A stretch of 64,000 nucleotides of DNA from Burkholderia sp. FERM BP-3421 (GCF_028657905.1 NZ_CP117781.1:1302001-1366000); one strand, 5' to 3'. Shown: positions 16,863 through 25,911, counted from the first letter of the stretch. Notes: generated by a model not told the origin, from the letters alone. Numbers and translations: made by a program.

Positions 16863-18094
16863 GAACGCGCTCCCGCGCTGGCGGCGCGCGCCGGCCTGGC
16901 GGTTTGCGCGACGGTCACCTCGTCGCCGTTGGCGAGCGAATCGCTCGGATTCAGCACGAGCCGGTCGCTCGCGCCGATGCCGCTGTCGATTTCGAGCGTC
17001 TGGCCGAGCGTGCGGGCGATCGTGACCGGATGCAGCCGGATCTGGCCGTTCGCCCCGACCACCGCGACGTTCGGGCCTTCGGCGCGGAACAGCAGCGTGT
17101 TGGCGGGAATCGTCAGCGTGCCGACGGGCGCCATCGGCAGCGTCGCCTTCACATATGCGCCGGGCAGCAGGCGGCCGTCCGGATTCGGCAGCGTGATCTC
17201 GACCTGCAGCGTGCGGCTTGCGACGTCGATCGCCTGCGCGGTGTGCGTGATGGTGCCGTCGAACTGCTGGCCGGGAAGCTCGGACTGCGTGACCGACACG
17301 TGCTGGCCGGGCTTGATCTGCTGCGCGTAGGTCTGCGGCACCTGCACGTAGAGCCGCAGCCGGTCCGCCTGCACCACCGTGAACAGCGCACGGCCGGTAC
17401 CGCCGTTGCCCGCGTTGACGAGGTCGCCGACATCGATGTTGCGCTGCGTGACCACGCCGTCGATCGGCGCGACGATGCGCTGGAACCCCTTCAGCTCGGT
17501 CAGGCGTCGCACGTTCGCATCGGCGGCCGCGAGGTTCGCGACGCCCTGGTTGTACGCGCCCTGGCGATCGTCGAGTTCCTGCTGCGACACCGCATCGCGC
17601 TGGCGCAGCTGCTGCGCGCGGTCGAACGAGGTCTTCGCGAGCGCGAGCGTCGACGCGACCTGCTGGCGCTGCGCGCTTGCCTGCGCCAGCTCCTGGTCGA
17701 GTTCGGGCGTATCGAGCACGGCGAGCAGCTGGCCCTGGCGGACCCGCGCGCCGATGTCGGTCTCCCAGCGCTGCACGTAGCCGCTCGCGCGCGCGTAGAT
17801 CGGCGCCTCGACGTAGCCGCGCAGCGTGCCGGGCAGCGCCACGTGGGCGTCGCCCGTCGCGGTGCTCGGCTGCACGACGTTCACGTACTGGCGGGCGTTC
17901 TGCGCGGTCAGCGCGTCGAGCCGGTTGCCGTTCATCAGGTCGGCGATCACGGTGCGCAGCGCGAGCGCGGCGAGCAGCAGCCCGATCACGAGCAGCGCGA
18001 AGCGCGCGCGGGTCCACACCTGCGCGCGGGCGGGGAGATCGAGGCCGGATTCGTCGACGTGGAGGCCGACGGTGCTGTGATGTTTCTCTTCCAT
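16859..18094 (-). CDS. RND efflux periplasmic adaptor (membrane fusion protein)
   Basis: A 411-residue adaptor anchored by one helix at about residues 30-48. The barrel-sandwich (lipoyl-like) half motifs are visible as GYVQRWETDIGARVRQGQLL and IVAPIDGVVTQRNIDVGDLV. They flank an alpha-helical hairpin of about 70 residues, and beta-barrel and membrane-proximal domains follow. It bridges the inner-membrane pump and the outer-membrane channel. The gene lies 31 bp after the permease gene and overlaps the channel gene by 4 bases, so the three are one operon. The stoichiometric partners are encoded on both sides. Confidence 0.93.
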   Translation of the reverse strand: MEEKHHSTVGLHVDESGLDLPARAQVWTRARFALLVIGLLLAALALRTVIADLMNGNRLDALTAQNARQYVNVVQPSTATGDAHVALPGTLRGYVEAPIYARASGYVQRWETDIGARVRQGQLLAVLDTPELDQELAQASAQRQQVASTLALAKTSFDRAQQLRQRDAVSQQELDDRQGAYNQGVANLAAADANVRRLTELKGFQRIVAPIDGVVTQRNIDVGDLVNAGNGGTGRALFTVVQADRLRLYVQVPQTYAQQIKPGQHVSVTQSELPGQQFDGTITHTAQAIDVASRTLQVEITLPNPDGRLLPGAYVKATLPMAPVGTLTIPANTLLFRAEGPNVAVVGANGQIRLHPVTIARTLGQTLEIDSGIGASDRLVLNPSDSLANGDEVTVAQTARPARAASAGARS

Positions 18095-18125
18095 GGAATC
18101 AACCAGTCAATGCGAATTCAGTCGG

Positions 18126-21100
18126 TCAGGATGAAGCGGTCAGCCGCGCCCGGCGCTTCGCCAGACGCTGATGGACCCCGGCAAACACGAGCGGCACGAA
18201 CAGCAGCGTCGAGACGGTCGCGAACAACAGGCCGCCGATCACCGCGCGGCCGAGCGGCGCGTTCTGCTCGGCGCCTTCGCCGAGCCCGAGCGCCATCGGC
18301 ACCATGCCGATGATCATGGCGAGCGCGGTCATCAGCACGGGCCGGATGCGCGTCGCGCCGGCCTCCAGCGCGGCCGTCAGCGGCGGCGCGCCGGCGTCGA
18401 GCCGCTGCCGCGCGAACGCCACCACCAGGATGCTGTTGGCGGTCGCGACCCCGACCGTCATGATCGCGCCGGTCAGCGCGGGCACGCTCAGGTGGGTGCC
18501 CGTGATGAACAGCATCCAGGCAATCCCGGCGAGCGCGGCGGGCATCGCGCTGATGATGATGAGCGGATCGAGCCACGACTGGAAGTTCACGACGATCAGC
18601 AGGTAGACGAGCACGATCGCCATCGCGACCCCCGCGCCGAGGCCGAGGTACGAGGTGCGCATGGTCTCGACCTGGCCGCGCATCACGATGCTCGCGCCGC
18701 GCGGCAGCGTGTCGCGCGCGCGGTCGACCAGCTTGCCGATGTCGCCCGCGACCGAGCCGAGGTCGCGGCCCTCGACGCTCACGTACAGATCGATCACGGG
18801 CCGGATGTTGTAGTGGCTCAGGATCGCCGGCGTGACGCCCTGGCGGATCGACACCAGGTTCGCGAGCAACTGGTACGGCGCGCCCGCGCGGGTGCTGGCC
18901 GACACCGGCGTCGCGAGCAGGTCGCCGACCGACGCGACCTGGTATTGCGGCGTCTGGATCGTCAGCGGGTACTGTACGCCGGTCTTCGGGCTGACCCAGA
19001 ACGCGGGCGTGGTCTGCGTGCTGCCCGACAGCGAGATCAGCATGTTCTGCGCGACGTTCTGCGCGGACAGGTTGAGCTGCTGCATGCGCGTGCGATCCAT
19101 GTCGGCGGTCAGGAGTGGCGTGTCGTTGCGTTGCAGGACGTGCGCGTCGACCGCGCCGGGAATCGCGCGGATCTGCTTCATCAGCCGGCTGGCGATCGCG
19201 GTGTTGGCCGCGAGGTCGTCGCCCTGGACCTGCACGTCGATCGCCGCTGGCTGCCCGAAGTTCAGGATCTGCGTGACGATGTCGGACGGCTGGAAGAAGA
19301 ACTCGATGCCGGGGAAGCGTGCGGGCAGGAGCGCGCGCAGCTGCTCGACATAGCGTTGCGCGGGCCGGTGGCCGGGCTTCAGCGCGATCATGATCTCGCC
19401 GTCGAGCGAGCCGATGGTGCCCGAGTTGCTGTACGACAGGTTGATGCCGCTGACGGGCAGGCCGAGGTTGTCGACGATCGTGCCCAGCTCGCCCGCGGGC
19501 ACCACCTCGCGCACCACCTGCTCGACCTGATCGGCGAGCCGCGCGGTTTCCTCGATCCGGTAGCCGGTCGGCGCGCGCATGTGCAGGCGGATGTTGCCGG
19601 CGTCGACGCTCGGGAAGAAATCCCGGCCGAGCGCGAACACGAGGCCCGTCGACAGCACGCAGAAGCCGAGGAAGGCCGTCGCGTAGACGCGCCGGCGCAC
19701 CAGCAGCACGCTCAGCAGCACGATGTACGACGCGCGCAGCCGCTCGAACGCGTGGTCGAAGCCGTGGTACAGGCGCGCGAGGCGCGATGGCTTCGCGTGC
19801 GGATCGGGCGCGGCGTGCCCGCGGAACAGCAGCAGCGCGAGGGTCGGCACCAGCGTGCGCGACAGCACGTAGGACGCGAGCATCGCGAACACCACCGCCT
19901 CGGCGAGCGGCACGAACAGGTAGCGGGCGACGCCCGTGAGGAAGAACATCGGCACGAACACGATGCAGATGCAGAGCGTCGACACGAAGGCCGGCACCGC
20001 GATCTCGCCCGCGCCTTCGAGGATCGCCTCGCGCAGGCCGGTGCCGAGATGCAGGTGGCGCTCGATGTTCTCGATCGTCACGGTGGCGTCGTCGACCAGG
20101 ATCCCGACCGCGAGCGCGAGCCCGCCGAGCGTCATGATGTTGATGGTCTGGCCGAGCGCCGACAGCGCCAGCAGCGAGGTGAAGATCGACAGCGGGATCG
20201 AGATCGCGATGATCAGCGTGCTGCGCCAGTTGCCCAGGAACAGCAGGATCATCATCGCGGTCAGCAGCGCGGCGATCAGCGCCTCGTGGATCACGCCCTG
20301 GATCGCCGCGTCGACGAACACCGACTGATCGAACAGCGGCGTGATCTTGAGATCCTCGGGCAGGGTCGGCTCGATCGCCGGCAGCAGCGATTTCAGCGTG
20401 TTGACGACCTGCAGCGTCGAGGCGTCGCCATTCTTCAGCACCGACACGAGCACGCCGCGCTGGCCGTCCTTGCGCACGATGTTGGTCTGCGGCGAGAAGC
20501 CGTCGCGCACGTGCGCGACATCCCCGAGATAGATGGTCGCGCCGTTCGCGGTCTGCACCGGGATCCGGTTCAGTTCGGCGACGGTGTCGGGGGAGGCGTT
20601 GGTGCCGACCTGGTATTCGGTCTGGCCGATCTTCGCGGTGCCGGTCGGCAGCACCAGGTTCTGCACGTTGACCGCGCTGACGATGTCGGCGGGCGTGAGC
20701 CCCTTCGCGGTGAGCGCCTGGGTGTCGAGGTCGACCGCGATCACGCGGGTCCGGCCGCCGTACGGATAGGGCACCTGCGCGCCGGGGATCGTGATCAGCT
20801 GCGGCCGCAGGAAGTTCATCGCGACGTCGGCGAGGGCCTGCTCCGACATCGAATGGCTCGACAGGCCGAGCTGGATCACCGGAATGCTCGACGCCGAGTA
20901 GCTGATGATGAGCGGCGGGGTCGCGCCTTGCGGCATCTGCCGCACGATCGCCTGCGCGGACGACACCGTCTGCGCGATCGCGGTCTGGGTGTTCGCGCCG
21001 GGCTGCAGGAACACCTTGACGATGGCGATGCCGGGCAGCGTCTGCGATTCCAGATGCTGGATGTTGCTGACCGTGGTGGTCAGCGTGCGTTCATGCACCG

Positions 21101-21293
21101 ACGTGATGCGGTTCGCCATCTCCTGCGCGGACAAGCCGTTGTAATTCCAGATCACGCTGATGACCGGGATGTCGACCGACGGCAGCACGTCGGTCGGCGT
21201 GCGCATCAGCGCGAGCGGGGTGGCCAGCAGAATCATGATGGCCATCACGATGAACGTGTACGGGCGCCGGAGCGCGAGGTCGACAATCCACAT
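18126..21293 (-). CDS. RND efflux permease
   Basis: A 1055-residue RND transporter with the usual duplicated layout: one helix at the N-terminus, a large periplasmic loop, then a helix cluster, repeated twice. The proton-relay aspartates are present in helix 4 (GILVDDATVTIEN). DD at this place is the drug-efflux pattern and not the metal (CzcA) pattern, although the two-component genes beside it resemble metal-responsive ones. It exports hydrophobic or amphiphilic compounds using the proton gradient. It is first of the minus-strand efflux operon: permease, adaptor, channel, regulator, kinase. The substrate is unknown. Confidence 0.93.
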   Translation of the reverse strand: MWIVDLALRRPYTFIVMAIMILLATPLALMRTPTDVLPSVDIPVISVIWNYNGLSAQEMANRITSVHERTLTTTVSNIQHLESQTLPGIAIVKVFLQPGANTQTAIAQTVSSAQAIVRQMPQGATPPLIISYSASSIPVIQLGLSSHSMSEQALADVAMNFLRPQLITIPGAQVPYPYGGRTRVIAVDLDTQALTAKGLTPADIVSAVNVQNLVLPTGTAKIGQTEYQVGTNASPDTVAELNRIPVQTANGATIYLGDVAHVRDGFSPQTNIVRKDGQRGVLVSVLKNGDASTLQVVNTLKSLLPAIEPTLPEDLKITPLFDQSVFVDAAIQGVIHEALIAALLTAMMILLFLGNWRSTLIIAISIPLSIFTSLLALSALGQTINIMTLGGLALAVGILVDDATVTIENIERHLHLGTGLREAILEGAGEIAVPAFVSTLCICIVFVPMFFLTGVARYLFVPLAEAVVFAMLASYVLSRTLVPTLALLLFRGHAAPDPHAKPSRLARLYHGFDHAFERLRASYIVLLSVLLVRRRVYATAFLGFCVLSTGLVFALGRDFFPSVDAGNIRLHMRAPTGYRIEETARLADQVEQVVREVVPAGELGTIVDNLGLPVSGINLSYSNSGTIGSLDGEIMIALKPGHRPAQRYVEQLRALLPARFPGIEFFFQPSDIVTQILNFGQPAAIDVQVQGDDLAANTAIASRLMKQIRAIPGAVDAHVLQRNDTPLLTADMDRTRMQQLNLSAQNVAQNMLISLSGSTQTTPAFWVSPKTGVQYPLTIQTPQYQVASVGDLLATPVSASTRAGAPYQLLANLVSIRQGVTPAILSHYNIRPVIDLYVSVEGRDLGSVAGDIGKLVDRARDTLPRGASIVMRGQVETMRTSYLGLGAGVAMAIVLVYLLIVVNFQSWLDPLIIISAMPAALAGIAWMLFITGTHLSVPALTGAIMTVGVATANSILVVAFARQRLDAGAPPLTAALEAGATRIRPVLMTALAMIIGMVPMALGLGEGAEQNAPLGRAVIGGLLFATVSTLLFVPLVFAGVHQRLAKRRARLTASS

Positions 21294-21430
21294 GGGAAAC
21301 GGCAGGAGCGGTGGGAGGGAGCGGGCGGCGCGTTACGGTGAATGGATACGCATGATAAAGAACAGGTCCGGACCGAAGGCTGACGCCAAAATGGCGGAAT
21401 TGTCAGGTTCGGACGGCGCGCCCCTGCGCG

Positions 21431-22144
21431 TCAGATCTGCTCCATGCCGAACGCGGCGAGCCGCGCCAGATCGACCACCGTAATCTGGTTATAGGCGATC
21501 CGCAGGATGCCGCACTGCTCGAGATGGCGCAGCGCCTGGTTGACCCGCTGGCGGGACACGCCGGCCAGCATGCCCAGTTCCTCCTGCGAGATCGCGAGCG
21601 ACGGGCCGGTGTCCGGATACAGCGCCGGGTTGAACAGCTGGGAGAGCGATTGCGCGACGCGCGCCTCGACGTCGAGCAGGCGGCTGTTCTGGATCGAGGC
21701 GATGAACTCGCCCATGCGGTTGTTCAACTGACGAATCACGAAGCCGGTGAACGGCAGGCTCGTGTCGAGCAGCGCGTGGAAGGTGGCGGTCGGTACGTAA
21801 AGCACCAGCGAGCGCTGCATCGCGATCACGTCGTACTTGCGCAGTTCGCGCTTGATCACGCTGCCTTCGCCGAACCAGCCGCCCGACGGCACGCCGGAGA
21901 AGGTGCAGCCGCGCCCCGCGACGTTGTGGATCGCGAGCTTGACGAGCCCCTCGTGCACGCCGATCCAGTAGTCGGAGGGGGCCTGGCGGCGCGCGATACA
22001 GTCGCCGGCGTCGTGGTGCTCGGCGTGCGCGTCGGCGAGGACGAGGGCCTGGTGCTCGGGGGCGAGGGGAGTGAACCAGCCGCAGCGGGCGAACAGCGCG
22101 GGCAGGGCGTCGGTGGGGGGCGCATCCGCGCGGAGATCGGACAT
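21431..22144 (-). CDS. Crp/Fnr-family transcriptional regulator
   Basis: A 237-residue regulator. A cyclic-nucleotide-type beta-barrel (about residues 20-130, with a GGWFGEGSVI loop) leads into a dimer helix and a C-terminal winged helix. The recognition motif is SQEELGMLAGVSRQRVNQAL. No Fnr-type cysteine cluster is visible, so it is probably not an oxygen sensor. The arginine that binds cAMP in Crp is not obvious in the loop, so the ligand is uncertain. It lies 137 bp upstream of, and in the same orientation as, the RND operon and could regulate it. Confidence 0.9.
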   Translation of the reverse strand: MSDLRADAPPTDALPALFARCGWFTPLAPEHQALVLADAHAEHHDAGDCIARRQAPSDYWIGVHEGLVKLAIHNVAGRGCTFSGVPSGGWFGEGSVIKRELRKYDVIAMQRSLVLYVPTATFHALLDTSLPFTGFVIRQLNNRMGEFIASIQNSRLLDVEARVAQSLSQLFNPALYPDTGPSLAISQEELGMLAGVSRQRVNQALRHLEQCGILRIAYNQITVVDLARLAAFGMEQI

Positions 22145-22264
22145 GGCGTGGCGTAGGCGGGCACGGGGGAGCCGCGCGGAGCGGCGGGTAGGGGCATCAT
22201 ATCGAAGATCGGAAGCGGGGCCGTGACGAATGCCGCCTGCGGGCGTGGCAGACCCGGTGGTTCG

Positions 22265-22270
22265 TATAAT
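22265..22270 (+). promoter_or_regulatory. Consensus -10 hexamer upstream of the FMN reductase
   Basis: TATAAT lies 75 bp before the FMN reductase start. The matching -35 position reads GGCGTG, which is poor, so the promoter call rests mainly on the -10 element. Confidence 0.3.
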
Positions 22271-22344
22271 GCGGACGGCAATGCTCCGACGAATGGAATG
22301 CCGCCACCTGACACCTTCTCGACCGGGATATACCCCAGACCTGC

Positions 22345-22902
22345 ATGAAGATCCTGGCTATCTCAGGCAGCACGCGCGAGGCATCGACCAATACCACCCT
22401 GCTGGCGGCGATGCGCGCGTGCGCGCTGGCGGGCATGACGGTGTCGGTTTTTCATCGACTCGACACCTTGCCGGTTTTTTCGCCCGATGCGCAGGGCGAG
22501 CGGACGCCCGCCGCCGTGACCGCGTTCCTTGAACGGGTATCGGCGGCCGACGGCATCGTCATCGCGAGCCCGGAGTATGTCCGGGCCATCCCAGGCGGCC
22601 TCAAGAATGCGATCGACTGGATGGTTGCCCGGTTCGAGGTCGTCGGGAAGCCCATTGCGCTCGCGCATGCATCCCATCGGGGCGACGCTATGCTGACTTC
22701 GCTGAGGCTCGTGCTGTCGACGGTCAGCGATCGGTTCCTGGAGCACGTGTTCGTGCGGATACCGCTGATCGGGAAGTCGCCGCAGGAGGCTGCGGCGATA
22801 TTGCGCCTGCCGGAGCACGAGGCGCGGATGGCGGGGTTTCTGGCGGCGTTGGCGGCTGAAATCCGCGAACCGGGCGTCAGGACGCCGCCTGCGATGCCGT
22901 GA
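22345..22902 (+). CDS. NADPH-dependent FMN reductase family protein
   Basis: A 185-residue flavodoxin-like reductase of the NAD(P)H-dependent FMN reductase family (SsuE, ArsH, chromate/quinone reductases). The FMN phosphate loop is ISGSTREASTN (6-16), and the flavin-binding SPEYVRAIPGGLKNAIDW segment lies near residues 74-91. It is cytosolic and reduces flavin, quinone or similar acceptors. It has an ATG and a possible -10 hexamer upstream. Its last 26 bases overlap the end of the convergent MFS gene, so the two coding regions run into each other. Confidence 0.88.
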   Translation: MKILAISGSTREASTNTTLLAAMRACALAGMTVSVFHRLDTLPVFSPDAQGERTPAAVTAFLERVSAADGIVIASPEYVRAIPGGLKNAIDWMVARFEVVGKPIALAHASHRGDAMLTSLRLVLSTVSDRFLEHVFVRIPLIGKSPQEAAAILRLPEHEARMAGFLAALAAEIREPGVRTPPAMP

Positions 22903-24031
22903 GGCGCGTATTGATCTCGATGGTGCGGGCCCGCACCGCACGCATCAGGAGCATCGCTGCCCCGAGCGTCGCCGCGGCCAGTATGCAAACGAGGCGCGGC
23001 TGAGGGCATATCCACAGCAAGGCCTGAGCGCCGGCTTCTCCGATTGCCCCGGCTACCCAGATGAAGCCGAAGTAGCGGCTCCGCGCCTGTGCCGGGGCGT
23101 GCTCGGAAACCAGGTGGTAGAGCACGGGGATCGACATGAATTCGCCGATGCTGAGGACGACGACGCCCGCCCCGACCGCCAGGTCATTGGGTGAAACCCC
23201 TACCGCAAGGACGCCCGCCGTTGTCAAGCCGAGCCCGATCGACACGCTGCGCCAGGCGATTCCTGCGCTTGCCGGCCGGCGCATCGTCCATAGATAGGCG
23301 AACAGGACCGTCGCTGAATTCAACCCGAGCCAGATGTTGCCCCGCGGGCGCAATCCCAATTCCGCGGCGATCAGCGGCGCGCTGGAAAAGATCATGGTGT
23401 AGCACGCCCAGATCGCGGAAAAGAGCGCAAATACCTTGATGAAAAAAGGATCCCGCAACGGCGCGAACCAGGATGTCGATCCGGGTTGGCCCGGAGTCCG
23501 TTGCTGCGCGACGGGTATGGCGAGGACGCCTGCCACCGCGATGCTCAGCGGAAGCAACAGCCACAGGCTGGTGCTGCCGAGACTCGGCCACAGCAGGAGC
23601 GGGCCGGCCATGGCGCCCACGTTGATCAGGAGATAGTGCGTGGAAAAAGCCCGGCCGCCCTGCTTGCCCGAGACCTGACTCAGGATCGAATACACGGCGG
23701 GATTCAGTATTCCGCCGCCGATTCCGGCGATGCCGCCCGCCGCAAACAGCGTGAGCGGCGTATCGGCCTGACAGAGCGCCGTCAATCCGAGCGCCTGCAC
23801 GGCCGAACCGAAGGCGATCACGAGGCGGCCTGGGTAGCGGTCGGCGAGAAAGCCGCCCAGTAAGGGGAACAGACGGTAAAGAAAGATCTGGATGACGAAG
23901 AAGAGGGCAAGGCCGGCATCGCTTAGCCAGCCTGCTTGCCACGCGGACAGAGGTTTGTTCGGCGTGATCGCGAAGAACAGGAGCTTGTCCAGTCCGTGAA
24001 AGACGAGCAGCGTCCAGAGCGGCCGGTTCAT
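22877..24031 (-). CDS. MFS transporter, probable exporter of the ATP-grasp product
   Basis: A 384-residue major facilitator with about 11-12 helices. The loop 2-3 motif appears as GGFLADRYPGR (about residues 59-69), and a Gly-rich AAGGIAGIGGGILNPAVY stretch follows. Its ATG overlaps the stop of the ATP-grasp gene by 4 bases (ATGA), so it is translated in a coupled way with that ligase. Ligase plus exporter is the arrangement of dipeptide-antibiotic loci such as bacilysin (BacD and BacE). By that analogy it would export the ligase product and give self-protection. That role is inferred from context alone. Confidence 0.88.
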   Translation of the reverse strand: MNRPLWTLLVFHGLDKLLFFAITPNKPLSAWQAGWLSDAGLALFFVIQIFLYRLFPLLGGFLADRYPGRLVIAFGSAVQALGLTALCQADTPLTLFAAGGIAGIGGGILNPAVYSILSQVSGKQGGRAFSTHYLLINVGAMAGPLLLWPSLGSTSLWLLLPLSIAVAGVLAIPVAQQRTPGQPGSTSWFAPLRDPFFIKVFALFSAIWACYTMIFSSAPLIAAELGLRPRGNIWLGLNSATVLFAYLWTMRRPASAGIAWRSVSIGLGLTTAGVLAVGVSPNDLAVGAGVVVLSIGEFMSIPVLYHLVSEHAPAQARSRYFGFIWVAGAIGEAGAQALLWICPQPRLVCILAAATLGAAMLLMRAVRARTIEINTRLTASQAAS

Positions 24032-25254
24032 TGCACGGTCCTGACCACGAGTTCACGGAGGATGGATTGTATGCGTGCCGCAGCTTGCTCGGCGGTATCG
24101 CCCTTCACGATGACGAAACCAATTCGATCGCCGGAGTTTTCAGGGGGGCGGATTCGATCTCCGGGCCGCTTTTCGAGCCCGGACCGGACGACATAGTCTC
24201 GTCGCGTCATGTCTTCCCAGCCATCCACGCTTTTCAGAATGCCGTCGCCCGGGGCGACGACGAAACCTATCGCTGCGGCGTGGCCGTGATGGGCCGGCGC
24301 CGCATCGCCGTTGCCGAGCAGGGCGTTGAGGTGAAGCTGGAAGAGGTTGACGCCGGTTGCGAGCGGTATCAGGTCCGTCGTGATGTGATCCCCGCCGGGT
24401 CGCGGATTCGTCTCGATGATGCGAGGCCCGGTCGAGGTCCACTTCAGTTCGATGTGGAATACCCCGTCGTGCAGGTCGAGTGCCTGCGCCGCGGATCGGG
24501 CCGCGGCGATGAGCGCTTGCCGTTGCGGCTCGGACACCCGCGCCGGGAAAACATGCCCCAGTTCGACGAAGAAGGGGGGCGGCGTCACCCATTTCTCCGT
24601 CACGCCGGCAAACCGGACCGCGCCGTCGACCATCGCCAGTTCGACGCTGAATTCAGGGCCGTCCGCGAACGCCTCCAGCAGATATGTCTTGCGACGGACG
24701 AGGCCGAACATGCCGAAGTCCGTTTGCTCGAGGTGGAGCCAGGCTTGTTGCAGGGCGTCATCGTCGCTCAACAGCGCGACGCCTCTGCTGGAAGCGGAGC
24801 TTGTAGGCTTGATCACCAACGGATAGCCGATGCGGCGCGCGGCGGCCTGCGCCTCGCCGATCGTCTCGACGAGCGCGTAATCGAGCGAAGGTGCGCCCGC
24901 CGCTCTATAGGCGAATCTGGCGAGGTCTTTGTGCACGCCTCTCTCAGCCGCGAGCGGAGCGACTCCGCGTAGGCCAAGCAAGGACGCCAGTTTCGCGGCC
25001 GTGGTCGTGACGAATTGGTTTCCCGCGACCACGGCCGAGATTGACGACAATCGGCCGGCATCGCCGAGCGTGCGCCAGATGGCATGCTCGTCGTTCACTG
25101 GGCACACCAGCACGCCGTCCACGTGCCGGCGATACCGATGCTGGTCCGGGAGCGATGCGTCGCTGGTCACGACCCAGCACGCCAAGTGCATGTGCCGCGC
25201 TGCTTCGAGGTAACCGATGCCGAAGTAGCACGGTTCGATGACGAGGATTTCCAT
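24028..25254 (-). CDS. ATP-grasp ligase, L-amino-acid ligase/carboxylate-amine ligase type
   Basis: A 408-residue ATP-grasp enzyme. The N-terminal domain starts EILVIEPCYFG. The central ATP-binding lysine segment YPLVIKPTSSASSRGVALL lies near residues 148-166. The metal-binding end is FHIELKWTSTGPRIIETNPRPGGD, with the paired Glu/Asn. This layout fits L-amino-acid ligases (BacD-like, Ralstonia RSp1486a-like), which join two amino acids through an acyl-phosphate. ATG 25254 gives the natural N-terminus; a further 27 in-frame residues upstream look non-coding. It is coupled to the MFS gene downstream and follows two small frames upstream. Substrates are not predictable. Confidence 0.88.
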   Translation of the reverse strand: MEILVIEPCYFGIGYLEAARHMHLACWVVTSDASLPDQHRYRRHVDGVLVCPVNDEHAIWRTLGDAGRLSSISAVVAGNQFVTTTAAKLASLLGLRGVAPLAAERGVHKDLARFAYRAAGAPSLDYALVETIGEAQAAARRIGYPLVIKPTSSASSRGVALLSDDDALQQAWLHLEQTDFGMFGLVRRKTYLLEAFADGPEFSVELAMVDGAVRFAGVTEKWVTPPPFFVELGHVFPARVSEPQRQALIAAARSAAQALDLHDGVFHIELKWTSTGPRIIETNPRPGGDHITTDLIPLATGVNLFQLHLNALLGNGDAAPAHHGHAAAIGFVVAPGDGILKSVDGWEDMTRRDYVVRSGLEKRPGDRIRPPENSGDRIGFVIVKGDTAEQAAARIQSILRELVVRTVQ

Positions 25255-25315
25255 CAGTGTTCTCGGTTCGACGGGGTGGTGCTTGTCATGGGCAGGTATT
25301 CGGGACGTTCGGTAC

Positions 25316-25444
25316 TTAGGCGCAGCCGGATGCATGGCCTATCTGGATGATGTGCGCGGCCAGGTTGTCGACCTCGTGGAGCGTTGTGGCCGAAGAAAAC
25401 GAGATCCGGATCGTGCTGTTGAGCCGTGAGGGAGGAATCCGCAT
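25316..25444 (-). pseudogene. C-terminal fragment of a class V aminotransferase / cysteine-desulfurase-like protein
   Basis: A 42-codon frame whose ATG overlaps the stop of the upstream 155-aa gene (TAATG). Its core, STIRISFSSATTLHEVDNLA, matches the last helix and strand of class V PLP enzymes, where IRxSFxxxTTxxEVDxL is usual. Nothing upstream in any frame supplies the rest of such an enzyme. The best reading is a remnant left by a deletion. The alternative is a genuine small protein. It lies 62 bp before the ATP-grasp gene, so an aminotransferase may once have belonged to this cassette. Confidence 0.45.
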
Positions 25445-25911
25445 TAGAACGCTTCAGGCGTCGATGCACGGAGCGCCCTGGCCTTCAGTTTCTTCAAGGC
25501 CGCTGAAAACCGATTGCTATTCCTTGTCTGGAGCGTGACGGAAACCTGATCGAGTTCGATGGGCGTGAGCCGATGTAGATATTCCGGCGGTAAAACAGCG
25601 GACCAACTCCGCTGCGAAACGGCTGCGGCCAATGCTTCCCTTTTGCTTCCGTCCCCGAGCAGGCGCGATGTGTCGGAGAGGCAAATGCTCAGAATCGCTT
25701 TTCGACCCTCGGCGGTCAGCCGGCGGCTGATCGCGATGCCGAGTTCCAGCGTCTCCAGCGTTGAGGCGCTGGGCCCGGCGACTTCGCCAAATGAGAACCC
25801 CTGGTCGCACCCGCGGATAGGGAGGTGCCCGCAATCAATAATGATCCGCTCCCGCAGACACGAAATGAGTCGACTTATTTCATTCCATCGAGGCATTTTT
25901 CCCAGGTCCAA
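25444..25911 (-). CDS. Unrecognised 155-residue protein at the head of the ATP-grasp cassette
   Basis: No family recognised. The frame starts at TTG 25911, which has GGGAG 6 bases upstream; ATG 25896 is an alternative. The product is soluble, with no signal peptide or membrane helix. It has a hydrophobic core strand (RIIIDCGHLP), a Gly-rich stretch (CDQGFSFGEVAGP) and a basic C-terminus (FSAALKKLKARAL). It is lower in G+C than the housekeeping neighbours. Its stop overlaps the start of the aminotransferase fragment, and the ATP-grasp and MFS genes follow in the same direction. This suggests one transcription unit and perhaps a pathway role. Confidence 0.6.
   Translation of the reverse strand: MDLGKMPRWNEISRLISCLRERIIIDCGHLPIRGCDQGFSFGEVAGPSASTLETLELGIAISRRLTAEGRKAILSICLSDTSRLLGDGSKREALAAAVSQRSWSAVLPPEYLHRLTPIELDQVSVTLQTRNSNRFSAALKKLKARALRASTPEAF

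Noticed and set aside
15294..18017. A 907-codon minus-strand frame spanning the channel and adaptor genes
   Set aside because: Only its last 522 codons are a real protein (the channel). The first part is the adaptor gene read in the wrong frame.
18171..21341. A 1,056-codon plus-strand frame opposite the RND permease
   Set aside because: Antisense of a strongly conserved permease in high-GC DNA; the translation is Arg/His-rich with no domain.
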